DNA from: Acidobacteriaceae bacterium | GTDB lineage: Bacteria > Acidobacteriota > Terriglobia > Terriglobales > Acidobacteriaceae | Length of the DNA stretch: 11,587 nucleotides | Reading direction: 5' to 3' | NCBI GenBank assembly: GCA_003167305.1 | Contig: PMTP01000129.1 | Span: 15,472-27,058, forward strand | In this document: one piece after another, positions 1 through 6,067 of the stretch | Numbering within the stretch: position 1 is the stretch's first letter | Layout: every line of letters starts with the position of its first letter | Translations under genes and position numbers: made by a program | The notes under the pieces: generated by a model | What the model was told of the DNA's origin: nothing | Database searches by the model: none | Seen by the model: the letters and a program-made list of their open reading frames with translations, nothing else

Positions 1-167
1 CCGTCGCGGAAGATGGGGAAGAGTAGCTTGCCGCTCTCGCGCAGGTTGTAGAGCCATCCGCGCAGGGTGACGGATTGGCCTTCGTGCTGGCCGATGGTGG
101 CGATTGTGACCACCTGCGGTGCGGCAGATGCCGCTTGCGCGGCAGGAGTGATTGGATCTTCGGGCAT
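1..167 (-). CDS. asnS: Asparaginyl-tRNA synthetase, N-terminal part (partial)
   Basis: Only the first 55 codons are in the window and the gene continues past the left edge. The translation starts MPEDPITPAAQAASAAP and goes on to a class II tRNA synthetase anticodon-binding OB-fold start, with GWLYNLRESGKLLF followed by FRDG at residues about 38-55. The GW-Y-N-R-SGK-F-RDG pattern is typical of AsnS, which charges tRNA(Asn) with asparagine in the cytoplasm. The ATG at 167-165 is preceded by GAGGAA about six bases upstream, a reasonable ribosome binding site. Residues about 8-20 are an Ala-rich stretch encoded by a short repeat that also occurs upstream of the gene. The closely related AspRS and LysRS also begin with an OB-fold, but the SGK-x-x-F-x-x-x-RDG spacing fits AsnS better. 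The catalytic domain is not visible, so the substrate assignment rests on this fragment alone. Confidence 0.72.
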   Translation of the reverse strand, partial: MPEDPITPAAQAASAAPQVVTIATIGQHEGQSVTLRGWLYNLRESGKLLFPIFRD

Positions 168-270
168 GAGGTTCCTCGATGGCCGGTTTGGCCGAACACT
201 CTAGGATAGCGCTTGCGGCACCTGCGGTGCGGCAGCCACCTGCGGTAGGGCAGACGCCGCTTGCACAGCA
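111..270. repeat. Three copies of a CACCTGCGGT-type repeat spanning the asnS start
   Basis: A 34-base unit at 111-144 begins CACCTGCGGTGCGGCAG and recurs at 237-270 with 29 of 34 positions identical. A truncated copy at 219-235 matches the first 17 bases of the first copy exactly. All three are in the same orientation. The first copy lies inside asnS, where it encodes an Ala-rich linker, and the other two lie in the upstream gap. At the end of the third copy CGCTTG (258-263) and CAAGCG (271-276) form a 6-bp inverted repeat with a 7-base loop. The copies may be a dispersed genomic repeat or a local duplication. Confidence 0.6.
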
Positions 271-403
271 CAAGCGAGCCGGTTTTGCCGGGGGCGGTGA
301 ATGATTCTGAATCCTCGTATCGTCTGAAACGTCTATGTTGATGAGCGAACATGCGCGGTAACGGAGTGCTGGAGACTTGCATCGCTGCGTAGCCGAAGAC
401 GAA

Positions 404-410
404 AAGGAGG
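404..410 (+). promoter_or_regulatory. Ribosome binding site of the ydeI-like gene
   Basis: AAGGAGG at 404-410 lies five bases before the ATG at 416. It is the strongest Shine-Dalgarno sequence in this part of the window and decides the start. An in-frame TTG at 377 would add 13 residues and has no such site at the right distance. Confidence 0.8.
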
Positions 411-415
411 TTCGG

Positions 416-991
416 ATGAATCCCAAGGTTGATGAACATTTAAGTAAAGCCAAAAAGTGGCGGGAAGAATCGCAGGAATTGAGGAGGATCATTCTTGATT
501 GTCAACTGACAGAAGAATTGAAATGGGGTCAGCCTTGTTACACGTTTCAGAATAAGAACATAGTATTAATCGGTAAATTCAAAGAATATTGTTCGCTTTT
601 ATTATTCAAAGGCGCCTTATTGAAGGACGCCCATGGGATTTTGAAAAAACCTGGGGAGCATACGCAAGCCGGGCGTTTGATCCGGCTCACAAGTGTTCGC
701 GAAATCGTTGAGATGGAAGTCATCTTGAAGGCATATATTCATGAAGCCATTGAGGTGGAAAAATCCGGTTTGAAAGTGAAATTAAAAAAGCATTCGGAAT
801 ACAAAATTCCCGAAGAGCTTCAAAATAAACTGGATGAAATCCCAGCCTTGAAAACCGCTTTTCAAGCATTGACGCCAGGACGGCAAAAAGCCTACATTTT
901 CTATTTTTCCGCGCCCAAACTATCCAAAACCCGTGTCTCAAGGGTTGAAAAATTCGTGCAGCCGATTCTTGATGGAAAGGGATTGAATTAG
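416..991 (+). CDS. ydeI: YdeI/OmdA-family protein (DUF1801 plus C-terminal OmdA-like region)
   Basis: This is a cytoplasmic protein of 191 aa with no signal peptide or membrane segment. Residues about 15-115 match the DUF1801 fold, with ELKWGQPCYTFQNKNIV at 34-50 and a KEYCSLLLFKGALLKD stretch at 56-71. The C-terminal part, residues about 130-190, has the ALTPGRQKAYIFYFSAPK block of the YdeI/OmpD-associated (OmdA, 'bacteriocin-protection') family. The biochemical role of this family is not settled. The gene is clearly AT-rich, with many AAA, GAA and ATT codons and runs such as TTTTATTATTC, while all close neighbours are GC-rich. This points to recent transfer, plausibly from a Bacillota or Bacteroidota donor in which such proteins are common. 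It is divergent from asnS and 213 bases ahead of the ABC transporter, so it probably has its own promoter. I see no convincing -35/-10 pair in 277-400. Confidence 0.85.
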   Translation: MNPKVDEHLSKAKKWREESQELRRIILDCQLTEELKWGQPCYTFQNKNIVLIGKFKEYCSLLLFKGALLKDAHGILKKPGEHTQAGRLIRLTSVREIVEMEVILKAYIHEAIEVEKSGLKVKLKKHSEYKIPEELQNKLDEIPALKTAFQALTPGRQKAYIFYFSAPKLSKTRVSRVEKFVQPILDGKGLN

Positions 992-1020
992 AGTAGTTCT
1001 CCTGTAAACCTGGTATGCGT

Positions 1021-1071
1021 GGTTTCCCACCCTAGCCGCAACAACAAGAACGCGGCGAGGGTGGGGCACCC
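1021..1071. repeat. REP-like palindromic element, copy 1
   Basis: The arms are at 1026-1039 (CCCACCCTAGCCGC) and 1052-1065 (GCGGCGAGGGTGGG). They are complementary at 13 of 14 positions around a 12-base A-rich loop. The element is bordered by GGTTT on the left and GCACCC on the right. A second element with the same borders and outer stem but a different inner stem lies at 4714-4756 in the same orientation. It has no T-tract, so it is not a classical intrinsic terminator, though it could still shield or end the ydeI-like transcript. The rest of the 992-1204 gap holds nothing else I recognise apart from the weak promoter candidate. Confidence 0.7.
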
Positions 1072-1166
1072 AGCTGAGTAAAGCAGCAAGTGGATTCCTT
1101 TTCTGGGCCGGTTCGGTCTTGGCAACGGCAAATGGTGTTGCGCCTGCCTTGGATTGCCGATCCGCT

Positions 1167-1195
1167 TTGTTTTTACCCGCCAACCTTGCTATGCT
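1167..1195 (+). promoter_or_regulatory. Candidate sigma-70-type promoter for the ABC exporter
   Basis: TTGTTT at 1167-1172 and TATGCT at 1190-1195 are separated by 17 bases and match the -35 and -10 consensus at about 3 and 4 of 6 positions. Transcription would begin near 1202, almost at the ATG at 1205, which has no Shine-Dalgarno sequence. If real, the mRNA would be nearly leaderless. The match is weak and untested. Confidence 0.28.
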
Positions 1196-1204
1196 TGCTG
1201 GCAA

Positions 1205-2002
1205 ATGGAAATTGCGGCGATTCAAACGCATGGCCTCACCCGGCGCTTCGGCGCGCTGACGGCCGTTGAGGATGTCACGCTGAGCGTGGCGCAGGGGCAG
1301 TTCTTCGGCTTTCTGGGACCGAACGGGGCGGGCAAGTCCACAACCATCAAGATGCTCACCGGGTTGCTGGAGCCGACGGCGGGAACGATTGAGATTCTGG
1401 GCCAGCCGTTTGGGGCCGGCGCGCTCGAGCTGAAGCGGCAGATCGGCGTGGTGCCGGAGGGGATGGCGCTGCTGGGCCGGCTGACCGCGCCCGAATACCT
1501 GCATTTTGTGGGCCGCATGTACGGGCTGGACCGCGAGACTACCAATCAACGAACGGAAGAGCTGCTGGAGTTCATGCAACTGGCAGGCGAGAGCCGCAAG
1601 CTGGTGACCGACTTCTCGCACGGAATGCAGAGAAAGCTGGCCATGGCCGCGGCGGTGATTCACGGGCCCAAGGTGCTCTTTCTCGACGAGCCTTTCGAGG
1701 GCGTGGACGCGATTGCGGCCGGGATGCTTAAGAATATGCTCCAGGGGATGCTCAACCGCGGCGCGACGATCTTTTTGACCACGCACGTGCTGGAGATTGT
1801 GGAGCGTCTTTGCAGCCACGTGGCCATCATCAGCAAAGGCCGGCTGGTGGCCAACGGCTCGCTGGCCGAACTGCACGCTGGAGTCGTTTCCACACTGCCG
1901 GACGCCGCCAGGGAGCAGCGGCTGACTCTCGAAGAGATCTTTCTCTCGATTGTGGGAGCGGGCGGGCTGGAGCCGGCGCAGGAGCTGTCATGGCTGGCTT
2001 GA
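1205..2002 (+). CDS. ABC transporter ATP-binding protein of a type-2 exporter
   Basis: The protein is a 265-aa nucleotide-binding domain that hydrolyses ATP on the cytoplasmic face to drive the permease encoded next. Visible motifs are Walker A GPNGAGKST (residues about 38-46), the signature region FSHGMQRKLAMA (a variant of LSGGQ, typical of the ABC-2/CcmA-like class), Walker B VLFLDEPFEGVD, and an H-loop in TTHVLEIVERLCSH. I chose the ATG at 1205 because MEIAAIQTHGLTRRFG is the usual start of this family. An in-frame ATG at 1154 would add 17 residues without family resemblance. No ribosome binding site precedes 1205. The end overlaps the permease start by 13 bases, which supports coupled translation. 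The substrate cannot be read from this subunit. Confidence 0.9.
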   Translation: MEIAAIQTHGLTRRFGALTAVEDVTLSVAQGQFFGFLGPNGAGKSTTIKMLTGLLEPTAGTIEILGQPFGAGALELKRQIGVVPEGMALLGRLTAPEYLHFVGRMYGLDRETTNQRTEELLEFMQLAGESRKLVTDFSHGMQRKLAMAAAVIHGPKVLFLDEPFEGVDAIAAGMLKNMLQGMLNRGATIFLTTHVLEIVERLCSHVAIISKGRLVANGSLAELHAGVVSTLPDAAREQRLTLEEIFLSIVGAGGLEPAQELSWLA

Positions 2003-3735
2003 ATGGGGTTGGCCCAGGCCCAAGCCAAGGTCTGGGAGCGTTGAGCGGCGCGGCGCGGGCGCAGTATGCGGCCATGGCCGCCCTGCGCTGGCATATGTTC
2101 ATCAACGGACTGCGCTTTAAACGGGGCGTGTTTGAGCTGGGCGCGCGCACCGTGTCGTTTGTCCTTTATGCCTTCATGGGCCTGGGGCTGGGCACGATGA
2201 TGGGCGTGGGCGCCTATATCATGGCCTCCGAGGAGAAGTGGCAGTTTTTGCCGGCCGTCTTCTGGGTGGTGTGCATCCTCTGGCAGGTGGGTCCGGTGAT
2301 GCTGGCCTCGTTTCAGGAACAGTTTGACCTGGGTATCTTGCTGCGCTTCCCGGTGCGCTTTCGGTCGTACTATCTGCTGTATGTGGTCTTTGGGCTGGCG
2401 GATGTCTCCTCCATTATCGGCGCGCTGTGCTGCCTGGGTATCTGGGTGGGCGTCACGATGGCGCGGCCGGAGCTCTTTGCGTGGACGGCGCTGGCGCTGG
2501 CGGCTTTTGCGGCCTTCAACATCCTGCTGGTGCGTGCCGTTTTTGCCTGGATCGACCGCTGGCTCTCGCAGCGCAAGACGCGGGAGATTGTGGGCGCGCT
2601 GTTCATGATCTTCCTATTGAGCCTGCAGCTGTTGAATCCTGCGCTGCGCCAGAAGCGCCATCAGCAGCCGTTAACTCCACAGGACCGTGTCGAGAACTTT
2701 CGCAGGATGAGGATCGAGTATGCGCCTTGGGTGAAGACCGCCTACGCCGTGCAACAGGGTCTGCCGCCGGGGCTGGCCGCACGCGCACTCCGGCAGGCCC
2801 GCTATCGGCAGCCTGTGGGGGCCTTGGCGTCGCTGGGCGTGCTGGGGCTGTGGGCGCTGGCCGCGGGGAGCGTGCTGGCCCGCCGTCTGAGGGCCGAGTA
2901 TCGCGGCGAAAACCTGGGTTCGGCGCCTAAACGGGAAACGAGCCGGGCAAAGACTTCCTCAGTGCGAGCCAGTCTTGTTCGGCGCGAGGGCGGCTGGCGG
3001 CTGGGCGGTTCAAGCCCCATTGCCGCGCTGATGGAAAAGGAGGCGCGCAGTTTGATGCGCACCTTGCCGCTGCTCTGGGCGATAGGCGCGCCCCTGTTGA
3101 TGGTGCTGGTGATGGCCAGCGTCTATCGCAGTAACGCTTCGGGGACTCCATTTTCGTACGCTCTGCCGTTTTACGTCGCCTTCGCGCTGATGGGTTTCAC
3201 GCAGATGTTTTCCAACAGTCTGGGCGCCGAGGGAGCGGGTATTCAGTTGCTGTTTCTTTCTCCGACGCCCATCCGCACCGTCTTCCTGGCCAAGAATCTC
3301 TTTCATTTCCTGCTTTTCTGGCTGGATGCGCTGCTGGTCGGCATTCTGACCACTCTGCGCCTGGGATGGCCGCAGGGCGTGACCGTGGCGGCCACTGCGG
3401 CATGGGTTCTCTTTGCCCTGCCCTGCTGCCTGGCCATGGGCAACATCTTTTCGCTCAGTATGCCCTTTCGCATCCATCCGGGGCGGATGACGCGGCAGCG
3501 CGGATCGCAGGCCAACGCGCTCTCCAGCATGCTGCTGATGCTGGTGGTGATGGCCGTGGGCGCGGTGGTCTTGGGGCTGTGCTGGCTCTTTGACACTCCG
3601 TGGATGGCCGTGCCAGTCTTTCTGGCGCTGTCCGGGGCCGCGGTCTTCGTCTGGCTGCGCGGACTCGGCAACGTAGACAGGCTCGCCAACCAGCGCAGGG
3701 ACTCGCTGCTGGCCACGCTGATGAAGACAGAGTGA
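1990..3735 (+). CDS. ABC-2-type exporter permease, about 12 membrane segments
   Basis: This is a 581-aa polytopic inner-membrane protein and the likely partner of the upstream ATPase. The N-terminal half has about five or six hydrophobic segments between residues 50 and 215. A charged linker with RQKRHQQPLTPQ follows, then a further segment near 275. A basic stretch RRLRAEYRGENLGS leads into the second half, which has segments near 355, 395, 435, 470, 520 and 545. Two six-segment halves suggest a fused permease working with a homodimer of the ATPase. The ATG at 1990 has AGGAG five bases upstream and overlaps the previous gene. Upstream in-frame codons translate to Arg/Gly-rich sequence with no membrane character, so I rejected a longer start. 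I recognise the class (putative ABC exporter) but not the substrate. Confidence 0.85.
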   Translation: MAGLNGVGPGPSQGLGALSGAARAQYAAMAALRWHMFINGLRFKRGVFELGARTVSFVLYAFMGLGLGTMMGVGAYIMASEEKWQFLPAVFWVVCILWQVGPVMLASFQEQFDLGILLRFPVRFRSYYLLYVVFGLADVSSIIGALCCLGIWVGVTMARPELFAWTALALAAFAAFNILLVRAVFAWIDRWLSQRKTREIVGALFMIFLLSLQLLNPALRQKRHQQPLTPQDRVENFRRMRIEYAPWVKTAYAVQQGLPPGLAARALRQARYRQPVGALASLGVLGLWALAAGSVLARRLRAEYRGENLGSAPKRETSRAKTSSVRASLVRREGGWRLGGSSPIAALMEKEARSLMRTLPLLWAIGAPLLMVLVMASVYRSNASGTPFSYALPFYVAFALMGFTQMFSNSLGAEGAGIQLLFLSPTPIRTVFLAKNLFHFLLFWLDALLVGILTTLRLGWPQGVTVAATAAWVLFALPCCLAMGNIFSLSMPFRIHPGRMTRQRGSQANALSSMLLMLVVMAVGAVVLGLCWLFDTPWMAVPVFLALSGAAVFVWLRGLGNVDRLANQRRDSLLATLMKTE

Positions 3736-3851
3736 CAGGGGTCAGGGGTCAGCCAGGGTGCGAAGATAACTCGGACAAAACCCATCTCGAAAGCTGCTGC
3801 TCGCCCGATTCCTTCTACGACGATTTCAGCTTGCCGGAGACTGACCCCTGA
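3732..3851 (+). CDS. Possible 39-aa acidic, Cys-containing small ORF (doubtful)
   Basis: A GTG at 3732 shares a GTGA with the stop codon of the permease, a classic coupling arrangement. It opens a 39-codon frame ending at 3851. The middle part reads CEDNSDKTHLESCCSPDSF followed by YDDFSLPETDP and uses codons with mostly C or G in third position, like real genes here. The first eight residues and the last four come from flanking 7-bp repeats, and no good ribosome binding site is visible. It may be a real small protein, a gene remnant captured between repeats, or chance. The opposite strand is also open across the same stretch. I do not recognise a family. Confidence 0.2.
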   Translation: MTGVRGQPGCEDNSDKTHLESCCSPDSFYDDFSLPETDP

Positions 3852-3871
3852 TCCCTGATCTCTGACCCCTG
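3736..3871. repeat. Inverted 7-bp tandem repeats flanking an 88-base core, between convergent genes
   Basis: On the left, 3736-3752 reads CAGGGGTCAGGGGTCAG. On the right, 3841-3871 is four units CTGACCC, CTGATCC, CTGATCT, CTGACCC plus CTG. The left block is the reverse complement of the start of the right block with one mismatch over 15 bases. The whole fills the gap between the permease and ssb, which converge here, so the arms could form a long-range hairpin in transcripts from either side. There is no T-run to make it a standard terminator. Confidence 0.65.
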
Positions 3872-3875
3872 CTTC

Positions 3876-4370
3876 TTAGAACGGTATGTCGTCGTCGGAG
3901 ATTTCGGCTTGCTGGGCATAATCGTCCGGCGCTGCGGCGGCTGCCGGGAGGCGCTGATCGAAGCTGGCCGACGAACTCGACGTGCTTGCCGGCCGGTTGT
4001 AGCCGCCCGCGCTCGCGCCGCCCGAGCCTTCCTCGCGGCCGGAGAGCAGCACCAGCTCATTGACAAGAATCTCGGTGCGATACTTCTTTACGCCGGTTTC
4101 CTTGTCGTCCCAGCTATTGGTCGAAATCTTGCCCTCGATGTACAGTTTGGAGCCCTTCTTCACGTAGTCGCGGACGATCTCGGCGGTGCGCTTGAAGGCC
4201 TTCAGGTTGTGCCATTCGGTGCGGTCCTGCCAGTTGCCCTGCGCATCCTGAAAGCGGTCGCTGGTCGCCAAGCCGAAGCTGGCGACCATGACGCCGCTGG
4301 GGGTGGAGCGAATCTCCGGGTCCTTGCCTACATTTCCCAAGAGTGTGACTTTGTTTACGCTTCTTGCCAT
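3876..4370 (-). CDS. ssb: Single-stranded DNA-binding protein
   Basis: SSB binds and protects single-stranded DNA in replication, repair and recombination and recruits partner enzymes through its C-terminal tip. The protein is 164 aa. The OB-fold covers residues 1-110, starting MARSVNKVTLLGNVGKDPEI, with the DNA-stacking aromatic region TEWHNLKAF at 51-59 and KLYIEGKI at 75-82. A flexible Gly/Ser/Ala-rich linker follows (about 112-155), then the acidic partner-binding tip EISDDDIPF at 156-164. The ATG at 4370 has GGAGA upstream in ACTGGAGAATCAAC. A possible upstream start at 4397 would add nine unrelated residues. It lies 36 bases behind the 85-aa membrane protein gene and may be co-transcribed with it. 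It is a full-length, ordinary chromosomal SSB. Confidence 0.96.
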   Translation of the reverse strand: MARSVNKVTLLGNVGKDPEIRSTPSGVMVASFGLATSDRFQDAQGNWQDRTEWHNLKAFKRTAEIVRDYVKKGSKLYIEGKISTNSWDDKETGVKKYRTEILVNELVLLSGREEGSGGASAGGYNRPASTSSSSASFDQRLPAAAAAPDDYAQQAEISDDDIPF

Positions 4371-4406
4371 GTTGATTCTCCAGTCAACGAAAAGCATAGC
4401 AGACGA

Positions 4407-4664
4407 TCAGCGCCTGCGGGAATCGGCGCGGTTGCGCAGAGCCTTGGCCGCCCCAAGCGTCGTCAGCAGGCCGCCGAAGGGGATGCACATCAGCGCGACG
4501 ATCAGGGCGAACCAGCCGGCGTTGGTGTGGGCGCCGGTGGGCGAGTAGCCGCCCAATAGGGTTTCGAGCAGCACCACGGCTAATAGCCCCGCTGCGAGCA
4601 TCGACGCGCCCCATTGCAGGAGTTGGCGGGTGCCGTCGCTGGGCGGGTTCGGGTTTGCGGGCAT
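4407..4664 (-). CDS. Small two-TM membrane protein of unknown function
   Basis: The product is 85 aa. It has a polar Pro-rich start (MPANPNPPSDGTRQ), a first hydrophobic segment at residues about 17-38 (ending AVVLLETLLGG), a short loop with SPTGAHTNAG, a second segment at about 50-72, and an Arg-rich tail ADSRRR that should sit in the cytoplasm. I do not recognise a family. The start at 4664 has only a weak TAGGAT upstream. The open frame extends further 5', but that stretch is encoded by the palindromic repeat and is unlikely to be protein. It sits between the DUF420 gene and ssb on the same strand. A role beside the oxidase-assembly genes is conceivable but unsupported. Confidence 0.6.
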   Translation of the reverse strand: MPANPNPPSDGTRQLLQWGASMLAAGLLAVVLLETLLGGYSPTGAHTNAGWFALIVALMCIPFGGLLTTLGAAKALRNRADSRRR

Positions 4665-4713
4665 GATTGATCCTATCAATTGGATGCTGGTTGCGGCGCT
4701 GGTTGGGGTTCCT

Positions 4714-4756
4714 GGTTTCCCACCCTTTCGCACAGAACGCGAAAGGATGGGGCACG
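4714..4756. repeat. REP-like palindromic element, copy 2
   Basis: The arms are at 4719-4731 (CCCACCCTTTCGC) and 4739-4751 (GCGAAAGGATGGG). They are complementary except for one C/A pair, which would be G-U in minus-strand RNA, around a 7-base loop. The left border GGTTT and the right border GGGGCAC are shared with copy 1 at 1021-1071, while the inner stem differs. It lies between the DUF420 gene and the small membrane protein gene and would be transcribed with them. Confidence 0.7.
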
Positions 4757-4772
4757 GGCGCTGTCTTCTATT

Positions 4773-4786
4773 CCCTAGTCCCTGGT
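4773..4786. repeat. Two 7-bp units (CCCTAGT, CCCTGGT)
   Basis: Two consecutive heptamers, CCCTAGT and CCCTGGT, lie just downstream of the DUF420 stop codon and close to the palindromic element. They resemble the 7-bp tandem repeats at 3841-3871 in period and C-richness. The array is very short, so it could be chance. Confidence 0.3.
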
Positions 4787-4789
4787 TTC

Positions 4790-5332
4790 CTATCCTTGCG
4801 CCAGGCGCAGCATCGCCCAAGTCACCACGCCGGTGATCGAGACGTAGAGCCAGAGCGGAAAGGTCCAGCGGGCAACTTTGCGGTGCTGCGGAATCCGCCC
4901 GGTAAGCGAAAAGAAAAAAGTGACGAGTATCAGCGGCAGCGCCACGATGGCCAGGATAATGTGGCTGGCCAGCAGCGGCAGGTAGAGCGAGCGCAGCGCC
5001 GCGTGCGCCGGGTAGCGAACATCGCCGTGCAGCGCGTGATGCAGAATGTAGCTGACCAGAAAAAGCGTGGAGAAGGCGAAGGCGGTGATCATCGCGGCGC
5101 GATGGGCCGGAATGCGGCGGGCGCGGATGAAGGTGTAGCCGATGAGCAGCGCGGTGGCGCTGAGGCTATTGAGCAGGGCATTGAGCGCGGGCAGAAAGGC
5201 GTACTGCGTGCTGGACGCGGCGGCGGGATGGACGTAGATCAGCCAGAAGAGAAAGGCTGTAGCCGCCGCGCTGACGGCGAGAATGGCCGCGATAGCGGAG
5301 CGGATGCCGGATTGGGGAGTAGAGGCAGTCAT
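4790..5332 (-). CDS. DUF420 membrane protein, probable cytochrome oxidase biogenesis factor
   Basis: This 180-aa inner-membrane protein has about five hydrophobic segments, near residues 14-34, 47-69, 79-98, 118-143 and 155-176. Histidines sit at or near the membrane edges (H35, H77, H98-H99, H102, H124, H150), as in the DUF420 family. Recognisable blocks are IPAHRAAM, YILHHALHGD, LLASHIILA and IPQHRKVARWTFPLWLYVS. DUF420 includes B. subtilis YozB; as far as I recall, staphylococcal CtaM, needed for an active aa3 oxidase, belongs to the same family. The position two genes behind ctaB fits such a role. The ATG at 5332 has GAGAAA upstream and starts 26 bases after the previous gene's stop. The histidines suggest heme or copper handling, which is an inference. 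The function is probable, not shown. Confidence 0.8.
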   Translation of the reverse strand: MTASTPQSGIRSAIAAILAVSAAATAFLFWLIYVHPAAASSTQYAFLPALNALLNSLSATALLIGYTFIRARRIPAHRAAMITAFAFSTLFLVSYILHHALHGDVRYPAHAALRSLYLPLLASHIILAIVALPLILVTFFFSLTGRIPQHRKVARWTFPLWLYVSITGVVTWAMLRLAQG

Positions 5333-5358
5333 GGCTTTCTCATGAGGATAAGCAAGCG

Positions 5359-5997
5359 TTATTTGTGCTCGGACTCGAATTTTTGGTAAATCCTGTCCAG
5401 TTGGCCAGCCATTGAACTTAGCACCATGAGGTCAAACTTGACCTTGCCGATGCGATCGGTTTCCATATCAACCTGCGCCGGAGATGGGACCCAATCGTTG
5501 GGGTGGGAGATGAAGAGCGAATTTGCATTGCCACAATCGTTGAGACTATTCAGTACTGTCTTGAAAAATAGGTCCTGCTCAAGATAGATGTCCGAGAAGT
5601 TCTGGGCATCTTTGTATTGCATAAAGGCAAGGGCGCCGGTGTTCTGAGCATTCATCCATGCCATATTGTCAAAGCCTCCCAAATCGAGATCTAAATAAAT
5701 GTGGCCCATTTTGGCGTGGGGATGTGCCCGCAACTCCTCCAGAACCTCCAGGTTGGCTTCCAGTTTCTTCTGGTCATCCTTGATCATCTGGCGTTGCTGG
5801 ACTACTTCATGCGCGTTGTTGGCAATCTCGACGCGCAAGCTGTCCTCCGCTTCTTGGGCCAGATGATGATGATGCCGAGACTCCACCCAACCCTCCAGGC
5901 TCAGTGCAATGAATAAACCAATGGTGATGGTCAACAGATGGATAAAAAAATCCTTGATGCCGTGCAGCTTTCCGTGCGGTAAGTGAATGTCGAGCAC
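5359..5997 (-). CDS. Membrane-anchored protein with HHHH motif, unknown function
   Basis: The start chosen is GTG at 5997, giving 212 aa beginning MLDIHLPHGKLHGIKDFF. The region has one hydrophobic segment at residues about 17-36 (FFIHLLTITIGLFIALSLEGW), followed by SRHHHHLAQEAEDSL and a long charged helical stretch, about residues 46-95, that may be a coiled coil. The rest is a mixed soluble domain. I recognise the 'KDFF-H-L-T-I-G-L-I-A-LEG' anchor as a recurrent, uncharacterised type in Acidobacteriota and some Pseudomonadota. That is recall, not a search result. Base composition is near even GC, lower than ctaB and the DUF420 gene on either side. It may have been inserted into an oxidase-assembly operon. 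The membrane topology and the His cluster do not by themselves reveal a function. Confidence 0.75.
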   Translation of the reverse strand: MLDIHLPHGKLHGIKDFFIHLLTITIGLFIALSLEGWVESRHHHHLAQEAEDSLRVEIANNAHEVVQQRQMIKDDQKKLEANLEVLEELRAHPHAKMGHIYLDLDLGGFDNMAWMNAQNTGALAFMQYKDAQNFSDIYLEQDLFFKTVLNSLNDCGNANSLFISHPNDWVPSPAQVDMETDRIGKVKFDLMVLSSMAGQLDRIYQKFESEHK

Positions 5998-6000
5998 AAT

Positions 6001-6007
6001 CTCCTCC
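6001..6007 (-). promoter_or_regulatory. Ribosome binding site that sets the GTG start at 5997
   Basis: GGAGGAG on the minus strand lies three bases before the GTG at 5997-5995, with its first GGAG seven bases away. An in-frame TTG at 6027 would place this site inside the gene and add ten residues outside the usual start of such proteins. Confidence 0.65.
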
Positions 6008-6067
6008 AAAAAAACAGAATACTCCAACTGCCGAGTTGCAATGCCATGAAGCCTTCGCCATCTTCCT

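Noticed and set aside
258..276. CGCTTG/CAAGCG hairpin as a terminator.
   Set aside because: The stem is only 6 bp with no T-run, and it lies upstream of both flanking genes, not downstream.
377..415. TTG start at 377 for the ydeI-like gene.
   Set aside because: The AAGGAGG at 404-410 fits the ATG at 416, and MNPKVDEHL is the expected family start.
938..1876. A 312-codon minus-strand frame rich in His, Gln and Arg.
   Set aside because: It runs antisense to the ABC ATPase, which has all its motifs, and its composition is typical of shadow frames.
4665..4820. Longer N-terminus for the 85-aa membrane protein.
   Set aside because: The extra residues are encoded by the palindromic repeat and the end of the DUF420 gene, with Arg/Gly/Pro-rich sequence and no signal peptide character.
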